In this document: positions 1 to 7,549 of the stretch, piece after piece
Position numbering within the stretch: position 1 is the stretch's first letter
How the letters are laid out: the number at the start of each line of letters is the position of its first letter
Source: Lachnospiraceae bacterium
Lineage (GTDB): Bacteria; Bacillota; Clostridia; Lachnospirales; Lachnospiraceae
Direction: 5' to 3'
DNA: 64,000 nucleotides
Assembly: GCA_024403415.1 (NCBI GenBank)
Contig: JAKSRY010000010.1
Coordinates: 1-64,000, forward strand
Notes under the pieces: generated by a model
Database searches by the model: none
What the model saw: only the letters and a program-made list of their open reading frames with translations
What the model was told of the DNA's origin: nothing
Position numbers and translations under genes: made by a program

Positions 1-113
1 GCATACAGTTAATGCCGAAAATCAGAAAAAATCTAAAACCCGGCAACGGGAGTTAAGAAGATGGCATATGTTTAATGCCACGAATTACTAAAATTTTCAA
101 TTCCGGCAATGGG
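1..113. repeat. Two imperfect tandem units of 63-bp period
   Basis: The first 113 bases contain two diverged copies of one unit. Each has a GGCAT...ATGCC inverted repeat with a 7-base loop (positions 1-16, first G missing at the window edge, and 63-79). Each then has, after exactly 22 bases, a CCGGCAA(C/T)GGGAG block (39-52 and 102-115). That block can fold as a 4-bp stem with a GCAA (GNRA) loop. The same DNA is also open in frame 2 from base 2 to a TAA at 89-91, and 63 is a multiple of three. It could therefore instead be the repetitive 3' end of an upstream gene (29 residues, with WH--NA-N recurring). The array may extend upstream of the window. The second copy supplies the GGGAG ribosome-binding site of the next gene. 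Confidence 0.5.
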
Positions 114-126
114 AGAAATGCGCATT

Positions 127-960
127 ATGAACAAAAAGAATAATATTATTCCCTCAACACTATCAATGCAGATTTCTGAGCGTATAGAAATGCTTGAATA
201 CATTATTAAAGAAACAGAAGAAATTCTAAAATCTGCTCCTGATGGAAAAATTCATGTATCTCCGGGAACAAATGAAGGTAATTATAGGTATTTTGTACGG
301 ACTGACGGTTATGATAAAACAGGAGAATATCTCAGCAAAAAACAGGAGAAGAAGATTAAAAACCTATGTCAGAAAAAATATTATGAGGAACTTCTTAAAA
401 AATCTTCACATGAATTGAAACAACTTGAGAATCTGATGAAGAAGTATGCGGGAGACAGCGTGTTGTCTACATATGCTTCATTGAGTGAAGGAATTAAATG
501 TCAGGTAAATCCTGTTCTCATGGATAATGAATCCTATACAAAGATATGGTTAACACAAGTGTACAAAGGACTTGGGTTTGATGAGACAGATAAATCTCAA
601 CATTATACCGATAAGGGTGAAAGAGTACGATCTAAAAGTGAAATCATTATAGCTAATTATTTAAGCCGTCATAATATTCCGTATTTATATGAAAAGCCGA
701 TTAACTTAAAAAGTGGGCGAACAGTATATCCTGATTTTACGATTCTGGATGCAAATGAAAGATGCGAAAAGTATCTTGAACATTTGGGAAAACTAGGAGA
801 TATAGATTGTATGATGAGAAATATTCAAAAACTTAATGAATATAGGGAAAACGGAATCTATCTGGGAGTAAATTTGTTTTTTACATATGAAAGTGCATCG
901 ACGCCTGTTTCTATTATAGATATAGAAAATGTTCTTAAAGGGATGAAAATGATAAAATGA
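127..960 (+). CDS. PD-(D/E)XK nuclease-like hypothetical protein
   Basis: This 277-residue protein has a helical, charged N-terminal half (about residues 1-110) and a C-terminal nuclease-like fold. The visible signature is SKSE (E172) followed by an IANYL helix, then YPDF (D203) and YLEHLG (E218). This is the E...D...ExH arrangement of many uncharacterised Lachnospiraceae proteins with a PD-(D/E)XK-like core. No signal peptide or membrane segment is visible. I chose ATG 127 because GGGAG at 111-115 lies 11 bases upstream; ATGs at 109 and 118 are also possible. No partner gene marks it as a restriction enzyme. The nuclease activity is inferred from motif spacing alone and the role is unknown. 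Confidence 0.7.
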   Translation: MNKKNNIIPSTLSMQISERIEMLEYIIKETEEILKSAPDGKIHVSPGTNEGNYRYFVRTDGYDKTGEYLSKKQEKKIKNLCQKKYYEELLKKSSHELKQLENLMKKYAGDSVLSTYASLSEGIKCQVNPVLMDNESYTKIWLTQVYKGLGFDETDKSQHYTDKGERVRSKSEIIIANYLSRHNIPYLYEKPINLKSGRTVYPDFTILDANERCEKYLEHLGKLGDIDCMMRNIQKLNEYRENGIYLGVNLFFTYESASTPVSIIDIENVLKGMKMIK

Positions 961-1116
961 ACAGCTGTTTTTCCGCTGCTGATTATATGATATAATAACG
1001 GAAAGGAATCCGTATTGGAATGAAATATAAAGAATTCATATATGAATTATATGAATATATTTGTTTGTTTATAAGTTAAGAATACAGTTTTTATTAATGA
1101 TTGTTTTGAGGTAAAT

Positions 1117-1302
1117 ATGTTATCAGATAAGGATAAGGCTGTAGTTGCATCAATGGTTAGAACTGGAATGAGTTTTGAAACTCTGAAATTGAGTTTTCCG
1201 GGTTATGAAAATGCAGATTTAGTAAGTGTCTATGAAGAGGAACAGAGTAGAATTAGTGAAGAAGTCTCTGATGAGATGAAAATCAGTTGTAACTGTTCTT
1301 GA
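1117..1302 (+). CDS. Small hypothetical protein, 61 aa
   Basis: This 61-residue acidic protein reads MLSDKDKAVV at its start and ends in a CNCS tail. It resembles a short helix-turn-helix-like helical segment (KAVVASMVRTGMSFETLKLSF), but I do not recognise a family. GAGG lies about 8 bases before the ATG, and a strong intrinsic terminator follows at 1336-1370, which supports a real single-gene transcript. A TATAAT-like element near 990 may be its promoter. No function is proposed. Confidence 0.6.
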   Translation: MLSDKDKAVVASMVRTGMSFETLKLSFPGYENADLVSVYEEEQSRISEEVSDEMKISCNCS

Positions 1303-1335
1303 TTCGAATTAGTGAATTGTTATTTTAGAATTAAT

Positions 1336-1370
1336 AAAACGGGGTACATGTCAATGTGTACCCCGTTTTT
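1336..1370 (+). terminator. Intrinsic terminator
   Basis: A perfect 13-bp stem (AAAACGGGGTACA at 1336-1348 with its complement at 1357-1369) encloses an 8-base loop and ends in a T run. It follows the 61-residue gene. Because the stem is flanked by A and T runs, it could also terminate the opposing DUF4234 gene. Confidence 0.9.
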
Positions 1371-1432
1371 GATTAATCATTATTCAAGTAATTAATACTA
1401 TTACTAAATAGTAAATAACGTTTTAGTCTGAA

Positions 1433-2119
1433 TTAACCTCTTACATTGTAATCAGCTGAAAGAATATTCATTGCCTTAAGGTACTGATAAGTAAAGATAA
1501 ATGGTCCAGCAAGGAAAAGAGAACCAAGCACGTTCCATAACCAATATCTTCCGGCACCAAAAGTATAAGGAAGGTTTCTACGACGAAGCTCTGCACCTAT
1601 ACGATTACATGTTTTATGACGCCAAATTATAGGAAGAATTCCGATAGTTAACCAAGAGAACAAGAAACAAACAAGACAATAGTTCATGGTTCTCTTACCA
1701 TCATATCTGCTGGCAATAATGTTGATGTCATTGCTGACTTTGGTTTCTACTATTATTCCGTAGATACCGAATGTGATAATAGAAAACACGATATACTTCC
1801 AAAGGGCTCTGTTAGTAGCTAAAGGTCTTACAGGAGCTGGAGCATATCCATATCCTTGCTGACCATACATGGGTTGCTGACCGTACATAGGCTGCTGACC
1901 ATACATAGGCTGCTGACCATACATAGGTTGCTGACCATACTGAGGCTGCTGACCATACTGAGGCTGCTGACCATACTGAGGCTGCTGACTATACTGAGCC
2001 TGCTGATTATAATCGGTATTTGAATAATCTGCGGCTTGATTATCAAAACGATAATTACAATAAACACATGAGACATCGCCATCATTTAACTGGCTTCCGC
2101 AATTAGGACAAATTTTCAT
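1433..2119 (-). CDS. Zinc-ribbon, Q/Y/G-repeat, DUF4234 membrane protein
   Basis: The 228-residue product has three parts. Residues 1-25 form a zinc ribbon (CPNCG...CVYC). Residues 26-93 are a low-complexity linker of repeated QQP(Q/M)YG hexapeptides. The rest is a DUF4234-like membrane domain starting ATNRALWKYIVFSIITFGIYGI, with about three hydrophobic segments and a conserved RRRNLPYTFGAG stretch. This architecture is common in Lachnospiraceae, but its function is not established. The ATG is preceded by GGGAG in an AAGAAGGGAGAGAC context. It is transcribed convergently with the upstream small gene. Confidence 0.8.
   Translation of the reverse strand: MKICPNCGSQLNDGDVSCVYCNYRFDNQAADYSNTDYNQQAQYSQQPQYGQQPQYGQQPQYGQQPMYGQQPMYGQQPMYGQQPMYGQQGYGYAPAPVRPLATNRALWKYIVFSIITFGIYGIIVETKVSNDINIIASRYDGKRTMNYCLVCFLFSWLTIGILPIIWRHKTCNRIGAELRRRNLPYTFGAGRYWLWNVLGSLFLAGPFIFTYQYLKAMNILSADYNVRG
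1858..2002 (-). repeat. 18-bp coding tandem repeat (QQPxYG)
   Basis: About eight copies of an 18-base unit encode QQP(Q/M)YG hexapeptides inside the DUF4234 gene. The copies closest to the middle are nearly identical at DNA level, which suggests recent slippage or unequal exchange and probable length variation between strains. Confidence 0.9.
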
Positions 2120-2416
2120 TTTTGTCTCTCCCTTCTTATTTTATATATTGATTATAGCATATCTGATATATATTCCAATATTTTAAACATAGAAATATGA
2201 CTTTTTTGAGTTTTTATTGTGTGATTTTTATGGTAAATAAGTACTATATAAATTTAACATATCAAAATATGATATTGGGTGTTGTTTTTTTATATGAACT
2301 TATATTCATAATCTATGTATATAACAATACACATATGCATCATTTGATGTTATAATGTAAAAAATTATATTACATAATTTATAAATTCAAATATACGGAA
2401 TGTGAGGCGTGTAATC
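2120..2416. other. AT-rich divergent intergenic region
   Basis: This 297-base gap separates the divergent DUF4234 gene and the next small gene. It is very AT-rich and holds the extended -10 described separately. I see no open frame or strong hairpin in it. Confidence 0.6.
2348..2356 (+). promoter_or_regulatory. Extended -10 promoter element
   Basis: TGTTATAAT matches the extended -10 consensus (TGnTATAAT). It predicts a start near 2363 and a leader of about 54 bases for the gene at 2417. No good -35 is visible, which is typical for extended -10 promoters. Confidence 0.55.
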
Positions 2417-2683
2417 ATGGCAGATGAGCATTTCTGGGATAATGGTGTAAGTAATATTTCAACGGAAGAGAACTGCAGACTTAATTTCGAAACATTGCAG
2501 GGAGAGAAGAAAACAACACCAATGATGACAATTGATAAAGCATTGAAACTTATGGATGTTCTTAAAAACGGTAGGCAGACCGTTTCGTGTGAAGTTGTTA
2601 AAATTGAGAATGATTCAGAGCAGACTATACAGTCATTCAAACTTAATGTCATTGAAGTTGATGGAAATAAGATTATCATATAA
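2417..2683 (+). CDS. Small hypothetical protein, 88 aa
   Basis: This 88-residue soluble acidic protein begins MADEHFWDNG and is monocistronic, with a promoter-like element upstream and a strong terminator immediately after. The ATG at 2417 is preferred over an in-frame GTG at 2402 because GAGG (2404-2407) sits 9 bases upstream of it. No motif or family is recognised. The C-terminal half (TVSCEVVKIENDSEQTIQSF) alternates in a beta-strand-like pattern. Confidence 0.65.
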   Translation: MADEHFWDNGVSNISTEENCRLNFETLQGEKKTTPMMTIDKALKLMDVLKNGRQTVSCEVVKIENDSEQTIQSFKLNVIEVDGNKIII

Positions 2684-2698
2684 TAAGTAGTGTTTATG

Positions 2699-2739
2699 AC
2701 CTCCGGAAATCTTTGAACATAGATTCCGGAGGTTTGTTT
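2699..2739 (+). terminator. Intrinsic terminator
   Basis: ACCTCCGGAAATCT (2699-2712) pairs with AGATTCCGGAGGT (2721-2733), with a single bulged A, followed by a T-rich tract. It closes the transcription unit of the 88-residue gene. Confidence 0.85.
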
Positions 2740-2747
2740 AAGAAAAG

Positions 2748-3836
2748 ATGAATTTTAAAACAAAAGATACAGATAAAAAAATATTGAATAATATTTATGA
2801 AGCAGCTTCGAATTTGATAATGCTTATTTCGGGCTGTGTTTTTATTTTTTTGGAAGTTGATGTGCTGGCAGATTATTGCATGAATAGTATAAAAGGGGAG
2901 GCAACATTCGAATTAATTAAGTATATATTAAGTTATTTATTGATCTTTGTTCCGGTAATATTATCAATGTATAGAGGCGCATATGGTATAAAAAATCGAA
3001 ATGATTCATCTCTTTCAGGGAACGGAAAAGATTTTTTGATTATAGACATATTTATTGCGATACTATTGATTTATGCAGCTGAAATAAGATTTATAACAGA
3101 CATGGTAAATGGTGAATTTAGGCCTGTCATTTTATGTCTTGTAGTGATACAGCTGGTTTGTATTATCAATATATTTATTGAGATTAAACGAATTTCGAAT
3201 AATAGCCGATATGATGCAGAAACTGAAAACAATTCAGACAGAGGATTTGCTTTCATGACAGTTTTCAGTTCCGTTATGGTATATTTTGGACTTATTCTGG
3301 TATTGTCATTAAGTGGAGTAATTAAAGGAAAAACTATGCCGGAGAGAATTGATCTGGTAAAAGAAGACAGTGAATTACAATATCTAACTGAATTTGATGC
3401 TCAGGATTTCGATGGAAATATATACTTACCCGATACATTCAAAGAACATACAGTTACAATGCTTAATTTATGGGGAACATTTTGCGGCCCCTGCATAGAG
3501 GAAATGCCAAATCTTGAAATTTTAAGTAAAGAGTATGATTCGAAAGAAGTATCAATATTGGGAGTTGTTGGAGATATTTATATATCAGGAACGATGGACA
3601 GTTCGCAGATGGAACTTGCAAAAAGGATAATTACTGAAACAAAAGTGACATATCCGTCACTAATTCCGTCTGAAAAATTTCAGAAGAATTTCGTAAATGA
3701 AATATTTATATATCCGACAACATTATTCGTAAATTCCGATGGAATGATTATATCAAAAGTAGAAGGTGCCAAGTCTCTTGAAGTGTGGAGAAACATAATA
3801 GATGAGGTTATAGAGAATGAAAAAGGAAATGAGTAA
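2748..3836 (+). CDS. Membrane-anchored TlpA-like thiol-disulfide oxidoreductase
   Basis: This 362-residue protein has an N-terminal region with about five hydrophobic segments (residues 20-200) and a C-terminal thioredoxin-fold domain (about 205-360). The active-site motif is C246-G-P-C249 in the WGTFCGPCIEEMP context typical of TlpA/ResA proteins, and a likely cis-Pro lies in YPTTLF. The thioredoxin domain is expected outside the membrane, exchanging thiols with extracytoplasmic partners. It overlaps the next gene by 20 bases, and a CXXC small protein and a polyferredoxin follow, which suggests an electron relay across the membrane. The start ATG 2748 has only a weak AAGAAAAG Shine-Dalgarno. 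Confidence 0.85.
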   Translation: MNFKTKDTDKKILNNIYEAASNLIMLISGCVFIFLEVDVLADYCMNSIKGEATFELIKYILSYLLIFVPVILSMYRGAYGIKNRNDSSLSGNGKDFLIIDIFIAILLIYAAEIRFITDMVNGEFRPVILCLVVIQLVCIINIFIEIKRISNNSRYDAETENNSDRGFAFMTVFSSVMVYFGLILVLSLSGVIKGKTMPERIDLVKEDSELQYLTEFDAQDFDGNIYLPDTFKEHTVTMLNLWGTFCGPCIEEMPNLEILSKEYDSKEVSILGVVGDIYISGTMDSSQMELAKRIITETKVTYPSLIPSEKFQKNFVNEIFIYPTTLFVNSDGMIISKVEGAKSLEVWRNIIDEVIENEKGNE

Positions 3837-3966
3837 ATTCATTATTTGCGGAATTATAATCTGTGTTGCGGTTTTTCTCATCATTGAAGGAATAGCACGG
3901 GACGAGGTGACAACAGTATTTAACAAGTCTGCAAATATTTGTATGGAGTGTATAGGCATTGGCTAA
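3817..3966 (+). CDS. CD1871A-family CXXC small membrane protein
   Basis: This 49-residue gene is easily missed. It overlaps the TlpA-like gene by 20 bases and the polyferredoxin gene by 8. The product has one transmembrane helix (residues 8-24), a charged stretch RDE, and a C-terminal ICMECIGIG motif (C42 and C45). That is the hallmark of the CD1871A-type CXXC motif-containing proteins found beside 4Fe-4S proteins in Clostridia. GAGG at 3804-3807 sits 9 bases before ATG 3817. The CXXC probably faces the same side as the TlpA thioredoxin domain and may pass electrons between it and the polyferredoxin. That role is inferred from gene order. Confidence 0.85.
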   Translation: MKKEMSKFIICGIIICVAVFLIIEGIARDEVTTVFNKSANICMECIGIG

Positions 3967-4843
3967 GAAGAGAAGTTTTAGATTATTTATACAATGCTGT
4001 TATACAGCGCTGACCAATGGATATATATACGGCTTCAAAGAGGGAACCATATATAAAGGTGCGGCAAAAAATATATGCTTGCCGGGATTAAACTGTTATT
4101 CCTGTCCCGGAGCTTTGGGGTCCTGTCCAATAGGATCACTTCAGGCGGTACTCGGTTCGCCTTCATTTAAGATAGCCTGCTATGTGTTTGGTTTTCTTTT
4201 GCTGTTTGGTTCCCTGTTTGGAAGGTTTGTCTGCGGATGGCTTTGTCCTTTTGGACTGATTCAGGACCTAGTCTATAAAATACCTTTGTTCAAAAAGTAT
4301 AAAAGAAAAAATCTTCCGGGACATAAATATTTGAAATATCTTAAATATGTCTTTCTTTTGATATTTGTAATTTTGTTGCCATCGATAATAACGGATATAA
4401 CAGGAACCGGAAAACCCTGGTATTGTGAATATATTTGTCCGAGCGGAACCATATCAGGAGGTATTCCTCTTATAATAGCCAATGATGGTTTAAGAAGTGC
4501 CATAGGATTCAGATTTGCCTGGAAAGTACTGTTACTTCTCGTGATATTATTATGCAATCTATTTTTTTACAGACCTTTCTGTAAATATTTATGTCCGCTG
4601 GGGGCAACATACAGCTGCTTTAACAAATTTTCGTTATACAGATATACTGTAGATGACAGTAAGTGTAATAAATGCGGAAAATGCCAAAAAGTCTGCAAGA
4701 TGGATATTAAAGTATGGGAAAAAACAAACGATATGGAGTGTATCAGGTGCGGGGACTGTAAAAGAGAATGTCCTCAGGGAGCAATTTCATGTGTGAGTAT
4801 AAGAAAACAGGTAAAGGGCAATGAGTTGGATAACAGAAGATAA
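3959..4843 (+). CDS. NapH/YccM-like membrane 4Fe-4S polyferredoxin
   Basis: This 294-residue membrane protein has about five helices and many cysteines. An N-terminal LNCYSCPGALGSCPIG is followed by two juxtamembrane CxxxCP motifs (CGWLCPFG and CKYLCPLG) plus CEYICPSG. Two C-terminal ferredoxin clusters follow (CNKCGKCQKVC and CIRCGDCKRECP). This layout is that of NapH/NosR/YccM-type proteins, which carry electrons through the membrane by iron-sulfur centres. Translation starts at TTG 3959, overlapping the CXXC small gene. With the TlpA-like gene it forms a three-gene thiol/electron-transfer unit. The donor and final acceptor are unknown. Confidence 0.9.
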   Translation: MAKKRSFRLFIQCCYTALTNGYIYGFKEGTIYKGAAKNICLPGLNCYSCPGALGSCPIGSLQAVLGSPSFKIACYVFGFLLLFGSLFGRFVCGWLCPFGLIQDLVYKIPLFKKYKRKNLPGHKYLKYLKYVFLLIFVILLPSIITDITGTGKPWYCEYICPSGTISGGIPLIIANDGLRSAIGFRFAWKVLLLLVILLCNLFFYRPFCKYLCPLGATYSCFNKFSLYRYTVDDSKCNKCGKCQKVCKMDIKVWEKTNDMECIRCGDCKRECPQGAISCVSIRKQVKGNELDNRR

Positions 4844-5051
4844 TACGTATAATGACATTCGCGAAAAATCACTGATGCAATGGCTGGATGAAATAGAAAA
4901 ACATGATGATCTGGCAGTCAGGAACGGTACAAGACTGGCGAGAGATTATTTTGGTTATCTAAAGGCGGAAAATGCCAGGCTGAAAGAAGAAATAGAGCTG
5001 AGAAATGCGTATATGAAGAAAATTAAGGAAAAAAAAGATTTTTTGTTGTGA
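4821..5051 (+). CDS. Small coiled-coil hypothetical protein, 76 aa
   Basis: This 76-residue protein begins MSWITEDNTYND and ends in a heptad-like charged helix (YLKAENARLKEEIELRNAYMKKIKEKK). It starts 23 bases inside the polyferredoxin gene, so it is probably co-translated with the redox module. I see no cysteines, signal peptide or membrane segment. The function is unknown; a cytoplasmic adaptor for the module is only a guess from position. Confidence 0.65.
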   Translation: MSWITEDNTYNDIREKSLMQWLDEIEKHDDLAVRNGTRLARDYFGYLKAENARLKEEIELRNAYMKKIKEKKDFLL

Positions 5052-5152
5052 AGTAGATAGCTAAGGTATATATTTAATAACTGATATATATTTATAATAT
5101 CAATGAAATTACATCGGTTCTTTGGAAATTAATTTGTTGTGGGAGAGAAGAA

Positions 5153-5770
5153 GTGAAAGAATTATACAGATTAATAAAATATATATTGATTATTTTGTTA
5201 TCCTTTTCAATAAGTGCAGGTTTTAATATGACAGCATTTGCAGATACAAATAAGAACACTGCAGAAAGCAAGAAGGAGATCGACAATGCCACTATTCAGG
5301 CAATTCTTGATAATCCTGACATTGAACTTACAGAGGCTCAGATTGCAATGCTGGAATCAATGAAGAAGCCGGAATCTCTTTTTTGCAAAGAGCAGATTGA
5401 AATATTGCAGACCTTTGTAGAGGTGAGTACTGAATTTCAGCATCTTTGGTATTACAAAGATGGACAGCTATTGTTTGACTGCCCGGTAACTACAGGAAAG
5501 AAAGGCCATGAAACCAATATCGGCATTCAAAAAATTAAAAACAAGGCACGCAATGCCACTCTTGTCGGACCTGATTACAGAAGTTTTGTTAAATACTGGA
5601 TGGGATTTAACAAAGACGGAGAAGGTTTTCATGATGCATCATGGCGTAAAAAGTTTGGAACCACAACCTATCTCAGGGATGGAAGCCATGGCTGTGTTAA
5701 CATGCCGGAGGAATATGCAGTAATGCTTTTCAACAATATAGAAGTTGGATGCATGGTATATATTTATTAA
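5153..5770 (+). CDS. L,D-transpeptidase, YkuD family
   Basis: This 205-residue secreted or membrane-anchored protein starts at GTG 5153 behind GGGAGAG. Residues 1-27 form a signal peptide ending AFA-DT. The C-terminal half is a YkuD catalytic domain with the SHGC motif (S178-H-G-C181) in GSHGCVNMP; C181 is the nucleophile that forms 3-3 or anchoring cross-links in peptidoglycan. The intervening residues (40-85) are helical and charged. It converges on the AraC-type gene with only two bases between the stop codons, and no hairpin terminator is visible. Confidence 0.9.
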   Translation: MKELYRLIKYILIILLSFSISAGFNMTAFADTNKNTAESKKEIDNATIQAILDNPDIELTEAQIAMLESMKKPESLFCKEQIEILQTFVEVSTEFQHLWYYKDGQLLFDCPVTTGKKGHETNIGIQKIKNKARNATLVGPDYRSFVKYWMGFNKDGEGFHDASWRKKFGTTTYLRDGSHGCVNMPEEYAVMLFNNIEVGCMVYIY

Positions 5771-5772
5771 GT

Positions 5773-6630
5773 TTAGGAAGTGTAATAACGTCTGTATTCA
5801 CTTGGAGAACAGCCGCAATATTTGCTGAAGGTTCTGTTGAGTGTCGAAATACTCTTAAATCCGGACTTAAATGCCGCTTCCGTAATAGTAAGAGATTTAT
5901 CAATAAGAAGGACCTGCAGTTTGTTGATTCTTTGAAGAATAAGATATTCAACAAAACTGTGGGTTGTTGTTTTTTTAAAATGTCTGGAGAAGTAGCAGGG
6001 TGAAAAACCAACATATGAGGCTACGTCTTCAAGGGTTAAGGGTTCGTCATAGTGTGCTTTAATATAAGTGCAGGCAATATCAAGTTTGTCGGCAATATTG
6101 TCACCATAAGCGGAAGCAGACGTTTTTTTCTCGGCATCCAGAGTGATAACTGAGGCAATCTTAATAAACATATTATATAAAACAGTAGTCATCTTTATAC
6201 TTCTGAAACTGTCAGAATAGTTATCAAATATTTCAAGGATATCATCGAAGTCTGTAAGAAGTTCGCTATTCAATTTCGGATTATCCGAATATCGTAAATG
6301 AGAATGAGCCTTGTATTTTTCATAATAAACAGCAAATTCCTTTTTACTGTTTATGAGCGACATGGGAAATTGTAATGCAACAATCGACTTATCGGAATTA
6401 TCCAGTATTTCATGAAGTTCTCCCGGCCAGATAAAAAATATATCACCATATCTAAGTGAGATTTTTCGCTGATTCACGCTGATTGTAGCTACAGATTCTT
6501 TATTTATCATGGCAAGACATTCTGCATGAAGATGCCAGTGCATAGGAAAAGAAGATGGATACAATGGCGATCTGATGGTATTAATGTCATAATCAAAATT
6601 TAGTTGCTCATTTTTTGCGTAAATGTCCAT
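5773..6630 (-). CDS. AraC-family transcriptional regulator
   Basis: This 285-residue regulator has an N-terminal cupin-like sensing domain (HWHLHAECL, YGDIFFIWPGELHEI). A C-terminal double helix-turn-helix domain covers residues 185-283 (LTLEDVASYVGFSPCYFSRHFKK and the second helix ending GCSPSEYRRY). AraC proteins of this type usually sense sugars or other small ligands and activate nearby genes. It is divergent from the YczE-like gene at 6805, with the Gfo/Idh and GH120 genes beyond. Control of that xyloside-related stretch is plausible but unproven. Confidence 0.9.
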   Translation of the reverse strand: MDIYAKNEQLNFDYDINTIRSPLYPSSFPMHWHLHAECLAMINKESVATISVNQRKISLRYGDIFFIWPGELHEILDNSDKSIVALQFPMSLINSKKEFAVYYEKYKAHSHLRYSDNPKLNSELLTDFDDILEIFDNYSDSFRSIKMTTVLYNMFIKIASVITLDAEKKTSASAYGDNIADKLDIACTYIKAHYDEPLTLEDVASYVGFSPCYFSRHFKKTTTHSFVEYLILQRINKLQVLLIDKSLTITEAAFKSGFKSISTLNRTFSKYCGCSPSEYRRYYTS

Positions 6631-6804
6631 TTATTATCCCTTAAAAATATCTAAATCAATACAAAGCACATATTATTTCATACATTATAATATATTTTTA
6701 GAAGATATTAAAGACAAAAAATGAGCAAAACAAGGCATAAAGTAACGAGTATATTTCAGATATAATATATATAATCTAAAATAGTGAGATATTAGGAGGT
6801 TCGG

Positions 6805-7521
6805 ATGAACAAAGTAGTAAGTATATTTAAGAGTTTAGGCAAAAATATTATTTCATTTTTTAAGCGATATGGCAGACGTATAGCAATGTCTCTTTTTGGA
6901 GTTATCATTTGTGCAATCAGTGTTGGTATTTTTAAGATTGCGGTGCTTGGAGTAGATCCATTCCAGTCGCTTATGGGTGGATTGGATGAGATGATACCAA
7001 TTGATTTCGGAACTCTTTATGTAATTGTTAATGCAATCTTATTGGTTTTTAGTATTGTTTTTGACAGACATAATATAGGAATAGCAACATTCATAAACCT
7101 GTTCCTGCTTGGTTATATAACAGATTTTACTCATCAGACTTTGCAGAAAGTGATTGTTGAACCCAATATGGCAGTCAGAATTCTGTGTCTTGTGGTAGGG
7201 ATTGTAATTATATGTTTTGGTTCTGCTTTTTATATGACAGCGGATCTCGGGGTGTCAACATATGATGCCGTTGCAATTGTAATGTCAAGAAAATGGAAGC
7301 TTGGACCATTCAAATATGTAAGAATTTGCACGGATATAGTATGTGTTATTGCAGGAGTAGTTTTGTTTATTCTTGCAGGTAAGGGCTGGAATGAATTAAT
7401 GGCAATTGTAGGTGCCGGAACTATTATTACAGCATTTTTTATGGGACCGCTTATTGATTTATTTAATAAAAAGGTGGCGATTCCTTTCCTGAATGCGGGA
7501 AAGAAGTTAGAAAAGAAGTAG
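6805..7521 (+). CDS. YczE/YyaS/YitT-family membrane protein
   Basis: This 238-residue integral membrane protein has about five hydrophobic segments, beginning after a basic N-terminal stretch. It carries the family's characteristic GVDPFQSLMGGL...FGTLYVIVNAILL and the second-repeat motif LGVSTYDAV. Such proteins (COG2364) have no firmly established substrate. AGGAGG lies just before the ATG at 6805. A second, clearly related copy is at 11936-12601. Its position upstream of the Gfo/Idh gene (28 bases) suggests co-transcription. Confidence 0.85.
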   Translation: MNKVVSIFKSLGKNIISFFKRYGRRIAMSLFGVIICAISVGIFKIAVLGVDPFQSLMGGLDEMIPIDFGTLYVIVNAILLVFSIVFDRHNIGIATFINLFLLGYITDFTHQTLQKVIVEPNMAVRILCLVVGIVIICFGSAFYMTADLGVSTYDAVAIVMSRKWKLGPFKYVRICTDIVCVIAGVVLFILAGKGWNELMAIVGAGTIITAFFMGPLIDLFNKKVAIPFLNAGKKLEKK

Positions 7522-7549
7522 AGGTTAATATAAGAAAATGGAGGGCAGT

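Noticed and set aside
1021-1080. 19-codon frame starting ATG 1021 before the 61-residue gene
   Set aside because: It is extremely AT-rich with low-complexity tyrosine and isoleucine codons. The weak ribosome-binding site is not convincing, and nothing suggests a leader-peptide role.
1858-2002. CRISPR-like array
   Set aside because: The 18-bp repeats are contiguous, have no spacers and encode an in-frame hexapeptide.
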